A stretch of 64,000 nucleotides of DNA from Pinibacter aurantiacus (GTDB taxonomy: Bacteria; Bacteroidota; Bacteroidia; Chitinophagales; Chitinophagaceae). Under the pieces are notes generated by a model. The model made no database searches. It was not told where the DNA came from and saw nothing but the letters and a program-made list of their open reading frames with translations. The DNA is taken from positions 372,001 to 436,000 of the forward strand of contig NZ_JAHSPG010000016.1 in NCBI RefSeq assembly GCF_019130065.1. The letters run 5' to 3'. The translations under genes and the position numbers were made by a program. Shown here in pieces: positions 51,109-60,500 of the stretch (the stretch's first letter is position 1; each line of letters starts with the position of its first letter).

Positions 51109-52490
51109 AATTCTGCTGGTGTTTCTTTCATCGCGCCGTTATTGCTAACGAGCAAAGTACCTTGCAAATATTTTTCGTTGTGTTGAGATTCGTCAAGACC
51201 TTTTTCTTCATCTTCAGCAGTTACGCGAATTGGAAGGATAAGGTTGATAAATTTGAAGATGCCGTAAGACATGATGAAGCTGTATGCAACCACAATGCCC
51301 AAAGCTTTTACCTGAGTAAGGAAGAATGCGGCATTGCCATAGAAAAGACCGTCGTTACCACCTGCGTTTACTGCTTTTGTAGCAAAAACACCGGTAAGCA
51401 ACATACCTACCATACCGCCAACACCGTGACAAGGGAATACGTCCAAAGTATCGTCAAGAGTAGATTTTGATTTGTAATAAACCGCCATGTTGGAAATGAT
51501 CGCAGCAACCACACCAATAAATACACTTTGAGGAATTGCAACGAAACCTGCAGCAGGAGTGATAGCCACAAGACCTACAACTGCACCTATACAGAAACCA
51601 AGTACAGAAGGTTTTTTACCGCGCATTACATCAAAGAACATCCATGATAAACCTGCAGCCGCAGCAGCAGTGTTGGTAGTAGCAAAAGCAGAAACAGCCA
51701 AACCATTTGCCGCCAAAGCAGAACCTGCGTTGAAACCGAACCAACCGAACCACAGCAAACCGGTACCGATCAATACATAAGGAATGTTAGCCGGTGGAAT
51801 TTCTTTATGATCCATGTGAGATTGTCTGCGTTTCAATACCAGTGCACCGGCAAGAGCAGCACAACCTGCAGAAATGTGTACCACTGTACCACCTGCAAAG
51901 TCAAGAACTCCCATTTTGAAAAGGAATCCATCAGGGTGCCATGTCCAGTGTGCAATTGGTGCATATACCAACAAGCTGAACAACGCAATGAAGAGTATAT
52001 AAGAAGTAAAACGGATACGCTCAGCAACAGCGCCTACCACCAGGCCTGGAGTAATGATCGCAAACATCAATTGGAAAAGCGCAAATAATGTAAGTGGGAT
52101 GGAAGGTGCAAGGCTCCATGGAGCACCTGAGTTCACGCCTTTAAAAAACAGGTGCGTAGTTGGGTTACCGATAATACCTCCGATAGATTCACCGAAGCAA
52201 AGGCTGTAACCAACGGTTACCCAAAGGATGCTTACCACACCGGCAGCAACCACACTTTTAATCATTGTAGAAATAACGTTCTTTCTATGCACCATACCAC
52301 CATAGAAGAAGGCAAGACCTGGTGTCATTAAAAATACTAAAGCCGTGGCAACAAGGATCCACGCAATATCGGCAGCGCTGTATTTGCCACCATCATCGAA
52401 ATTTGGTAAGGTGGGAATGAAAATGCAACAGACTGCGATGATCGCAAGAATGAGAAAGGGAAGAATTTGTTTGGCGGTCAACTTACTCAT
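51105..52490 (-). CDS. amt: ammonium transporter
   Basis: 461 residues, an N-terminal extra TM helix then the 11-TM Amt core. Motifs: ALVFLMTPGLAFFYGGM, the pore region with GDFAGG-like LDFAGGTVVHISAGCAAL (first pore His), WFGWFGFNAGSALA, and DVFPCHGVGGMVGMLLTGVF (second pore His). Conducts ammonium at the inner membrane. No glnK/P-II gene is adjacent. Expressed with the porin downstream. Confidence 0.95.
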   Translation of the reverse strand: MSKLTAKQILPFLILAIIAVCCIFIPTLPNFDDGGKYSAADIAWILVATALVFLMTPGLAFFYGGMVHRKNVISTMIKSVVAAGVVSILWVTVGYSLCFGESIGGIIGNPTTHLFFKGVNSGAPWSLAPSIPLTLFALFQLMFAIITPGLVVGAVAERIRFTSYILFIALFSLLVYAPIAHWTWHPDGFLFKMGVLDFAGGTVVHISAGCAALAGALVLKRRQSHMDHKEIPPANIPYVLIGTGLLWFGWFGFNAGSALAANGLAVSAFATTNTAAAAAGLSWMFFDVMRGKKPSVLGFCIGAVVGLVAITPAAGFVAIPQSVFIGVVAAIISNMAVYYKSKSTLDDTLDVFPCHGVGGMVGMLLTGVFATKAVNAGGNDGLFYGNAAFFLTQVKALGIVVAYSFIMSYGIFKFINLILPIRVTAEDEEKGLDESQHNEKYLQGTLLVSNNGAMKETPAEF

Positions 52491-53067
52491 GGCGGAAGAT
52501 TTAGTTTTAAGTATTATTAATTATCAAATATGAATATCTAACTCTAAATTAAAAAACTAAATGATATAAAGCCACAAAAAAGATATATATTTTAAATTGT
52601 AATGTGAAAGAAAGTGTAGATAATTTTCGACAAGAAGTGGGTGTTGTATTTTTTATATAATTTTTTAAAATGTGATTTATTTTGATTTACTGCTTTGTAA
52701 AGTATGATTTTGTTGCAAAAACATCAATATAAGCTAAGTGTTGAGATAAAAAATTCAACAAAAAATGATTCGAAAAAAAATATTTTACCGCGTCAATTAT
52801 TACTGGTTTTATAATACCACCGAGACGAAAGGGGTGGTTTGAGCTAATAAATGGAGATAACGTCATTTAATAAATATGTCAGCAAATGAGTTTTTTATGA
52901 AGAAATCATCATAATTGTAATAATTATAATAAAATGCAATATATAATCAATTGATTTATTTTTCTTGGATGGCGAAACCATTTAGTATTAGACTAACGGC
53001 CATTGAATATCATCGACGTTTTGCAACTTTTTGAAATCCGTATGGCTCATAGCTGTAGCCCCAGGAC
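52491..53067. other. AT-rich upstream region of amt, no gene
   Basis: 577 nt with no convincing ORF. A small ACCACC...GGTGGT stem at about 52817-52845. Near 52530 ATATTTG on the minus strand is one base off a TAnnTTTG box. No clear sigma-54 -24/-12 site was found. Confidence 0.5.
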
Positions 53068-53068
53068 A

Positions 53069-53104
53069 ATAAAAAAGCAGTCTCTTTTAAAGACTGCCTT
53101 TTTA
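53069..53104 (-). terminator. intrinsic terminator of the DUF2911 gene
   Basis: AAAGGCAGTCTTT...AAAGACTGCTTTTTT on the minus strand. Confidence 0.85.
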
Positions 53105-53167
53105 TTATTGAACGAATGATTTTAAAATCTTCTTCTGCGTATGACGCCTAATGTCAGGGCTATGCAC

Positions 53168-54004
53168 CTACTTTAGCGTCGCTAGCAATTTTTCGTTGAG
53201 TGCAACATAATCCTCATTGCCTGCCTCTTTCGATAGCTCGATGGATTTCTGAGCTGTTGCTTTTGCTTCTTCTTTTTTACCAAGCGCAGCGAGGGCCTTT
53301 GCTTTTTGGTAATAGACATAGAACGCCTTAGGTTGTTGCTCGATAGCCTTGTCGAACCATGTGATAGCCTGGTTTAAATCTTTGTTGCTTTGTACATAAT
53401 ACATACCTGCCTGGAAGTAAGCCGGCTTGTCTGATTTCATGTTCTCCTGGATCTGGGCCATGATCTTTCCGTCGATATCAGCACTTACCGGGATGCCTAC
53501 AGAAGTTTTATCCCATATAATATTAATAGTAGCCGTGTTTGATTTTACATCGGCCACTTCTATGGTAAATGACTCAACCGCAGCTTTCAATTTGTTTGAT
53601 TTTACTTTGAATCTTGCCACATCTTCAGATTCTTTATAACCAACTACGCCGCCATTTTTTACGCCCGTGTTAAGAATGATCTCCCATTCGCCGGCATTTG
53701 GAATAGTGTACAGGGCGTATTCGCCAGCTTTCACTTTTTGTCCGCCAATGGTAACATCTTCGCCGAATGCGATTTTCGTAGCGCCATTTGCACCGGTGCG
53801 CCATAATTTGCCGTAAGGCACAAGATCACCAAAAATTTTTCTGCCATTTACTACCGGTCTTGAGTAAGTGATTTCGATGGAAGACAATGCGAAATCCTGT
53901 TTTATGGTTTGCGTTGGGGAAGGAGCCGGAACCTTCAGGCCCTGTGCAGACATGTCAAAATGTAATGCGCCCAATAAGCAACAAGCAATAAAGAGTTTTT
54001 TCAT
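53168..54004 (-). CDS. DUF2911-domain secreted protein
   Basis: 278 residues with a signal peptide (about 1-20). DUF2911 spans about 30-165 (IEITYSRPVVNGRKIFGDLV, GKLWRTGANGATKI, AGEYALYTIP) and a TPR-like pair of helices about 190-275 (GMYYVQSNKDLNQAITWFDK). Common in Bacteroidota; function unknown. Confidence 0.9.
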   Translation of the reverse strand: MKKLFIACCLLGALHFDMSAQGLKVPAPSPTQTIKQDFALSSIEITYSRPVVNGRKIFGDLVPYGKLWRTGANGATKIAFGEDVTIGGQKVKAGEYALYTIPNAGEWEIILNTGVKNGGVVGYKESEDVARFKVKSNKLKAAVESFTIEVADVKSNTATINIIWDKTSVGIPVSADIDGKIMAQIQENMKSDKPAYFQAGMYYVQSNKDLNQAITWFDKAIEQQPKAFYVYYQKAKALAALGKKEEAKATAQKSIELSKEAGNEDYVALNEKLLATLK

Positions 54005-54020
54005 GATCTAAAATTTGACG

Positions 54021-54028
54021 CAAAGGTA
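54021..54028 (-). promoter_or_regulatory. -7 box of the DUF2911 gene
   Basis: TACCTTTG on the minus strand (TAnnTTTG), 16 nt before the start. The upstream -33 region would lie at the edge of the repeat hairpin at 54038. Confidence 0.55.
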
Positions 54029-54037
54029 GGGGCGAAG

Positions 54038-54128
54038 AGCAATTGAAAGTTGAAAGTTGAAAATTGAAAATGGAGCTTTGAATTGCGTGCCCCCTCATTT
54101 TCCATTTTCAACTTTCAATTTTCAATTA
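54038..54128. repeat. heptad-word hairpin, TTGAAAG family
   Basis: AATTGAAAGTTGAAAGTTGA and AAATTGAAAATGG on the left; the complement CCATTTTCAACTTTCAATTT on the right. It begins 1 nt from the stop of the next gene. Confidence 0.9.
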
Positions 54129-54665
54129 TTAGTGGTTGTTATTGTACAGCTTGCCCGAAAAGTTTCCTGTGATCAATTCTGAACCGTAGTGAAGTTCGTA
54201 TGTGATATCATACCAGTCGACGTGTTTATTGATCGACACCGTTCCGTTGGTAAGCAAGTTGAACGTTGTACCATCTGTATAAAGGGTGTCATGCTGATAT
54301 GTGCGATTAAGTATGACCGTTGCTGCATCAAAATTTTTCGTGGAGTCAAAGGACGAATCGTTGTGGCTTTTAAAAGTGAAGTTGCCCGTAGTATATCTTC
54401 CGTCTGCTATAGAATTGTCTTTAAGGAAGATGTTTACATAGTAGCATGGGCCGATATAAACATGAGTGAAATGAAAGTCAAGAGACGAAAGCGCCATTTG
54501 CATGCCCGAACCATCTTTATTGGTAAAGGTGCCAAAGGGAATAGAGTACTTGTCGGTATTATGAAAAAGATAGTTGCTGCTGTCATTTTGCTCTTTTTGA
54601 CACGAGCTTAATGTCAGCAAATAAATAAACGATAGCAATAAAGATGTTAGAAGACGTGTTTTCAT
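54129..54665 (-). CDS. lipoprotein of unknown function, paralogue A
   Basis: 178 residues. Lipobox TLSSC (Cys about 22). The sequence is beta-rich: KYSIPFGTFTNKDGSGM, DFHFTHVYIGPCYYVNIF, GNFTFKSHNDSSFDSTKNF. The segment (S/A)FD(S/A)TKNF and the ending IT(Y/N)...GNFSGKLYN also occur in the neighbouring lipoprotein at 55000, so they are paralogues. Surface or periplasmic lipoprotein; function unknown. A TAATTTTG -7-like box lies at about 54702-54709. Confidence 0.78.
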   Translation of the reverse strand: MKTRLLTSLLLSFIYLLTLSSCQKEQNDSSNYLFHNTDKYSIPFGTFTNKDGSGMQMALSSLDFHFTHVYIGPCYYVNIFLKDNSIADGRYTTGNFTFKSHNDSSFDSTKNFDAATVILNRTYQHDTLYTDGTTFNLLTNGTVSINKHVDWYDITYELHYGSELITGNFSGKLYNNNH

Positions 54666-54823
54666 TCAGGGGTTTTGTTTACACTAACACATTAATTTAA
54701 ACAAAATTAACCGCTGCATTGGTATTATCTGCTATTTATCCACCCAGGTTCTTTCAAAAAAGACCGATTTCTACCACAATTTGTTGATATTCATGGTGTT
54801 TGAGGTGAATGGGTAAAATCCAA

Positions 54824-54856
54824 AAAAAGAAAGCCGCAACGGTAATTGCGGCTTCT
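54824..54856 (-). terminator. intrinsic terminator after lipoprotein paralogue B
   Basis: AAGCCGCAATT...TTGCGGCTT followed by CTTTTTTT on the minus strand. Confidence 0.85.
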
Positions 54857-54892
54857 ACAACTATAAATCACGAAAAATATGTATCAGAGTCA

Positions 54893-54993
54893 AATCATTG
54901 AGTCATTGACTGATTGAATTATTGAATGATTGAAAAGAACCCCTGCACGTCTGAATTTAAGACTTCAATTATTCAGTAATTCAGTTATTCAAC
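54893..54993. repeat. word hairpin, AATAACTG family, diverged
   Basis: GAGTCATTGACTGATTGAAT words and TGAATGATTGAA on the left, TTCAATTATTCAGTAATTCA on the right, ending 7 nt before the next stop. Confidence 0.75.
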
Positions 54994-54999
54994 CAAGGC

Positions 55000-55527
55000 C
55001 TAAAGCCCAGTAACCTTGCCATTGTATCTTCCTGAAACTGTACCTGTTTTATAAGTGATATTGTAGGTAAAAGTGTACACGTCTCCGCTTTTCTCAACGG
55101 TTATTGTACCTGAAGTGATATCAGCTTCGTTTAATTGAGTACCGCTTGCATCATCATAATCTCCGTCTTTAAAGTTCATGTTTATTCCAAAATCTGCATC
55201 CGCGAAGTTTTTTGTGGCATCAAATGCTGGATCGTCAAAAGCTTTATAGGTGTATGTTCCTGCTGCCAGAGGAAAAGAGCCGAACTCAATGAAGCCAGCG
55301 GAAACTTTAGTGGTAGTAGCAGAGAGGGTTGGATTATAAGAGAGAAAAGTTACATCGGTATACGATGCGCTTCCACTGGATTCGCCGGCCCCAAACGCAT
55401 AGAGCGTTTCATAGCTTTGAGAATTGTAGGAAAAAGAGTTAGAGGGAGTGTTGTCTTTTTTACAAGAACCGAGTGTGAAAGTAGAAACAATAGCAATTAA
55501 GCCAAACAAAAGACCTTTTGTTTTCAT
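55000..55527 (-). CDS. lipoprotein of unknown function, paralogue B
   Basis: 175 residues. Lipobox LGSC (Cys about 22) followed by KKDNTPSNSFSYNSQSY. Beta-rich. The middle FDDPAFDATKNFADADFGIN and the end TYKTGTVSGRYNGKVTG align with paralogue A. A -7-like TACTTTAG lies at about 55570-55577. Confidence 0.78.
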   Translation of the reverse strand: MKTKGLLFGLIAIVSTFTLGSCKKDNTPSNSFSYNSQSYETLYAFGAGESSGSASYTDVTFLSYNPTLSATTTKVSAGFIEFGSFPLAAGTYTYKAFDDPAFDATKNFADADFGINMNFKDGDYDDASGTQLNEADITSGTITVEKSGDVYTFTYNITYKTGTVSGRYNGKVTGL

Positions 55528-55670
55528 AGTTTGAATTTTAAAGTTTAGTGGTGTTTCGTGTAAACGCTGCTAAAGTAAGCGGACATTTATATACTTCCAA
55601 TTTAATTGAACGATATAAATGCGTTTTAGTAAGAAACACTTAGGACGTGGTGAGGAAAAGTTAGTAAATG

Positions 55671-55802
55671 TTGATAGTTGATAGTTGATAGTTGATGGCA
55701 GGAAAGCCCTTAAAATCTAACAACCAGCTTAGTCTGGTAAAGTAAGTCTGCTCTTACATTCAAATCCTCAGTTATTCAATTATTCAGTTACTCAGTTATT
55801 AG
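55671..55802. repeat. word repeats: GTTGATA heptads and AATAACTG-type words
   Basis: GTTGATAGTTGATAGTTGAT at 55671 and CAGTTATTCAATTATTCAGT at 55768 without strong mutual complementarity; two half-elements next to each other, close to the gltD terminator. Confidence 0.65.
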
Positions 55803-55803
55803 C

Positions 55804-55838
55804 AAAAAAAAGCCTCCCGGGAAACTTCCCGAGAGGGC
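55804..55838 (-). terminator. intrinsic terminator of the gltBD operon
   Basis: GCCCTCTCGGGAA ... TTCCCGGGAGGC followed by TTTTTTTT on the minus strand. Confidence 0.9.
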
Positions 55839-55878
55839 AGACATATGGCAGATAAGTTGAGAAAAAATCAAGCAATAA

Positions 55879-57381
55879 TTAGAGAGCCAGTTCGAGATTC
55901 ATGTCCTTGCTTTCAAGCAGAGAGAAGCCCATAAGGAACTCGTCTACTTTGCGGGCGCATTCTCTTCCTTCGCTGATGGCCCAAACTACTAAGGACTGAC
56001 CACGGCGCATATCGCCAGCCGTGAACACTTTTTGTATATTTGTCTGGTAAGCTTTTTCAGAAGCCTGAACGTTTCCTCTTTCGTCAAGATTAATGCCCAG
56101 TTCTTTCAGCATACCTACGTGTTGCGGATGTACAAAGCCCATTGCTAATAAAGCCAATTCGCAAGGAATTTCTTTTTCGCTGCCCGGCACTTCTACAAAC
56201 TGTGCAGGACGGCCGTCTTCTGTAAACTTCCACTCAAGTTTTACTGTTTTCAAGCCTTTCAGATTGCCCTTGCCATCACCAATAAACTCTTTGGTGCCAA
56301 TCGCCCAATCCCTGTCTGCACCTTCTTCGTGAGAAGTAGATGTTTTCATGATCATTGGGTAAGTTGGCCAAGGCATGAATGGTGTACGTGAAGAAGATGG
56401 TTTTGGCATCAGTTCGAACTGTGTGATGGATTTCGCGCCATGACGGTTTGAAGTTCCCACGCAGTCACTACCTGTATCACCACCACCGATCACCACCACA
56501 TTCTTATCAGTAGCAAACACATGCTCAGACAATATATTGCTTTCGATTGCTGCATTAGCCAAAGGATCTTTTGCAGCATTGCGTTTGTTTTGTTGTTTCA
56601 GGAAGTCCATTGCGAAATGAACACCATTCAGTTCACGTCCTGGGATTTTCAAATCTCTTGGAACGGTAGAACCGCCGGTCAATACGATCGCATGGTATTC
56701 TCTTAAGATGTCGTCTACTTTTACATTAACGCCTACGTTGGCATTGTATTTAAAAGAAACGCCTTCATCTTCCATTACTTTAATTCTTCTGTCGATCACC
56801 CATTTTTCCAGTTTGAAATCAGGGATGCCATAGCGCAACAAGCCGCCCGCTGCGTCATCTCTTTCAAAAACTGTTACAGAATGGCCAGCATAGTTTAATT
56901 GCGCTGCAGCTGCAAGACCAGCAGGGCCTGAACCAATTACCGCTACCTTTTTGCCGGTGCGTACATTTGGTGTGCGTGGTTGCACAAAGCCTTTATCGAA
57001 AGCAATTTCAATAATGTGTCTTTCAATTTCTTCAATCGCAATGGCAGGTTGATTGATGCCTAACACACATGCATGCTCACACGGAGCTGGGCAAATGCGA
57101 CCTGTAAATTCAGGGAAATTATTTGTCGACGTTAAAATGTCGTATGCTTCTTTCCATTCTTTTCTGTAGACAGCGTCGTTGAATTCAGGAATAACGTTTC
57201 CCAAAGGACAACCGCTGTGACAAAACGGAACGCCACAGTCCATACATCTTGCGCTCTGTTGATTGAGCTGTGTGTCAGAATATCTGTTTACAAATTCGTT
57301 GTAATCCTTTTTACGCTCTGCTACCGGGCGTTTGCTCGGCAACTCTCTTGTGAACTCTAAAAAGCCTGTTGGTTTGCCCAT
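55879..57381 (-). CDS. gltD: glutamate synthase small subunit
   Basis: Supplies NADPH electrons to GltB for glutamate formation from glutamine and 2-oxoglutarate. 500 residues. N-terminal ferredoxin-like Cys motifs (ARCMDCGVPFCHSGCPLGN and GRICPAPCEHACV) hold the 4Fe-4S centres; FAD-binding GSGPAGLAAAAQL; NADPH-binding GGGDTGSDCVG; C-terminal GDMRRGQSLVVWAI. Second gene of the operon after gltB. Confidence 0.96.
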   Translation of the reverse strand: MGKPTGFLEFTRELPSKRPVAERKKDYNEFVNRYSDTQLNQQSARCMDCGVPFCHSGCPLGNVIPEFNDAVYRKEWKEAYDILTSTNNFPEFTGRICPAPCEHACVLGINQPAIAIEEIERHIIEIAFDKGFVQPRTPNVRTGKKVAVIGSGPAGLAAAAQLNYAGHSVTVFERDDAAGGLLRYGIPDFKLEKWVIDRRIKVMEDEGVSFKYNANVGVNVKVDDILREYHAIVLTGGSTVPRDLKIPGRELNGVHFAMDFLKQQNKRNAAKDPLANAAIESNILSEHVFATDKNVVVIGGGDTGSDCVGTSNRHGAKSITQFELMPKPSSSRTPFMPWPTYPMIMKTSTSHEEGADRDWAIGTKEFIGDGKGNLKGLKTVKLEWKFTEDGRPAQFVEVPGSEKEIPCELALLAMGFVHPQHVGMLKELGINLDERGNVQASEKAYQTNIQKVFTAGDMRRGQSLVVWAISEGRECARKVDEFLMGFSLLESKDMNLELAL

Positions 57382-57394
57382 CTTTTTATAGTTG

Positions 57395-57543
57395 TTGGTT
57401 GTTAGTTGATAGTTATTTGACAGGGAGATCTTCGATCTCTTTTATTTGCCACTGAGGTACAGAAGTACTGAGATTACTTAGTTTTATTTGTAGAGAAACT
57501 TTGTATTCTCTGTACATCTGTGTTTCTGTGGCTAATTTCTTCG
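57395..57543. repeat. word repeats in the gltB-gltD spacer
   Basis: TTGTTGGTTGTTAGTTGATA heptads at 57399, a GAGATCTTCGATCTC palindrome at 57425, and GCCACTGAGG with CTGTGGC farther on as an imperfect inverted pair. Located inside the operon, where they could stagger translation or transcript ends. Confidence 0.6.
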
Positions 57544-60500
57544 TTACACTTTCTGTTTTACACCTTTTGATTCCTTCAAGGCTTTCTTGTAATCTTTCGG
57601 GAATACTTTTACAAAATGTTGTAACTGGTTTTCAAAATCGTCCAGTACAAATTTTGCAACGGTGCTGCCTGTGTAGTCGTAATGTTCCTGGATCATTTTC
57701 CTTAAACTTTCAACATCGTCGTGACCAACCGGATCAAGGTCGATCATTTCCATGTTGCAGTTGCCAGGGAATGTTCCTTTCACATCGTATACGTAAGCGA
57801 TACCACCACTCATACCCGCAGCAAAGTTTCTTCCTGTGCTGCCGAGAATTACTATGGTACCTCCGGTCATGTATTCACAACCGTGGTCGCCCACGCCTTC
57901 TACAATGGCTTGTGCGCCTGAGTTACGAACCGCAAACCTTTCTCCTGCTTTACCGCGGATGTAAGATTTTCCGGATGTAGCGCCATAGAAAGCAACGTTA
58001 CCAATCAAAATATTTTCTTCAGGAACAAAGCTTGCCTGTTTAGAAGGATAAACTATCAGCTTGGCTCCGCTAAGACCTTTACCGAAGTAGTCATTCGCGT
58101 CACCTTCCAGTTCCAGTGTAACACCGTTTGTATTGAATGCACCAAAGCTTTGTCCGGCAGTTCCGGTAAGTTTGATGTGAACGGTATCTTCCGGCAAACC
58201 AGCCGCTCTGTATATTTTAGTTATTTCGTTAGAAAGAACAGTACCTGTAGTTCTGTCTGTATTGATGATGTCGAAAGAAGCTTTTACTTTTTCCTTTTTC
58301 TCCAATGCAGGTTTAGCAGCTTCGAGCAATTTCCAGTCAAGGATGTTTTGCATCAGGTGATCCTGCTCTTCCATGTTGTACATACCTGTGAACTCTGCAG
58401 TTGGCTCTTTGTATAAGATAGGAGCGAGGTTCAACTTGCTGTACTTCCAGTGGTCGATGTTGTCTCTTACTTCAAGATGTTCCACCTGACCAATCATTTC
58501 TTCTACAGTTTTGAAACCAAGATCAGCCATGATCTCTCTCAATTCCTGTGTAAGGAATTTGAAGAAGTTCACTACGTGATCAGCATCGCCTGTAAATCTT
58601 TTTCTCAACTCAGGATCTTGTGTAGCAACACCTACCGGACAAGTGTTCAGGTGACATTTACGCATCATGATACAACCTTCTACTACCAGCGCAGCAGTTG
58701 CAACACCCCATTCTTCAGCGCCTAGCAATGCAGCGATGGCAATGTCACGGCCTGTTTTCATTTGTCCGTCAGCCTGCAATACCACGCGGCTACGCAACCT
58801 GTTTTTCAACAAAGTTTGCTGCGCTTCTGCAAGGCCAAGTTCCCATGGCAAACCTGCGTGCTTGATAGAGCTCAATGGAGACGCACCTGTACCACCATCA
58901 TAACCTGCGATCAAAACCACGTCTGCTTTTGCCTTTGCAACACCGGCAGCAATGGTACCAACACCTGCTTTAGATACCAGCTTCACGCTGATACGTGCAG
59001 CACGGTTGGCATTTTTAAGATCGAATATTAATTGGGCCAAATCTTCAATTGAATAAATGTCGTGGTGCGGAGGAGGAGAGATCAAACCTACACCCGGTGT
59101 AGAGTGACGGGTTTTACCGATCCAGTCGTCAACTTTATGACCTGGCAACTGTCCACCTTCACCTGGTTTTGCACCTTGCGCCATTTTAATTTGCAGCTCG
59201 TCTGCTTCAGTAAGGTATAAGCTCGTTACACCAAAACGTGCAGAGGCAACCTGTTTGATGGAAGAACGCATAGAATCGCCGTTGGCCATTTTATCATAGC
59301 GTCTTTCATCTTCGCCGCCTTCACCTGTATTGCTGCGACCACCGAGGCGGTTCATTGCAACAGCAAGTGTAGTGTGCGCTTCCCAGGAAATAGAACCGAA
59401 GCTCATGGCACCTGTTGCGAAGCGTTTGTATATTTTTTCTGCCGGTTCTACTTCATCAATGGAAATAGAAGGACGGAGATGTTTGAATTGGAAAAGACTT
59501 CTTAATGTAGCCGCTTTCTCACCCTGGTCATTTACTGCTTTTGAATACTTCTTGAACGTGTTGTAATCGTTCATGCGAGTAGAGTGTTGCAGCAAGTGAA
59601 TAGTGGTTGGGTTGAACAAGTGGAACTCGCCTTTACGTTTCCATTGGTAAACTCCACCTACAGACAATCTGTCGACCGGCGTTTCTTTTTTGCTGAAAGC
59701 GTATTTGTGTTTGGTCAAAGTTTCGCGTGCAATTTCATCAAGGCCCATACCCTCAATGCGGGATGTAGCGCCGGTGAAATATTTGTCCACTACTGTTTTA
59801 TTGATACCAATGATCTCGAATATCTGCGCACCCTGGTAAGATTGCAAAGTAGAGATACCCATTTTGGAGAATACTTTCAAAAGTCCGTCGTTAACGGCTT
59901 TCACGTAATTCTTTTTCAGGTAATCAACTTCCAGATCCGATTGCAGTTTACCGCTCAACTTCATGTCTCTGATAGAGGAAATAGCAAGATAAGGGTTAAT
60001 GGCTGTGGCACCGAAACCTATTAAACATGCGAAGTGATGTACTTCCCACACGTCTCCTGCTTCTACTACCAAACCTACGCGGCCACGGTATCCTTTGCGG
60101 ATCAGGTGGTGGTGCACTGCTGCAGTTGCCAGCAATGAAGGAATGGCAGCGTGATCTGAATCGATCGCTCTGTCGGAAAGGATCAATACTTCGAAACCAT
60201 CTTCCGCAGCATCTACCGCATAGCGGCAAAGGCGGTCAAGGCCTTTTTGCAATGAACCCGGTTTGCCATCGGCACGGAAATAACACTGCAAAGTTTTAGC
60301 CTGGTAAATGCCTGTATCAATACTTCTGATCTGCTCCAGCTCATGGTTATTAAGTACAGGCTGTTTGAGCGCTACACTATGACAAGCAAGCGGATCTTCT
60401 ACAAGAAGATTTCCGTTATTACCAACAAATGTTGCAAGTGACATTACCAAACGCTCACGGATAGGATCGATTGGCGGATTTGTTACCTGCGCGAAAAGTT

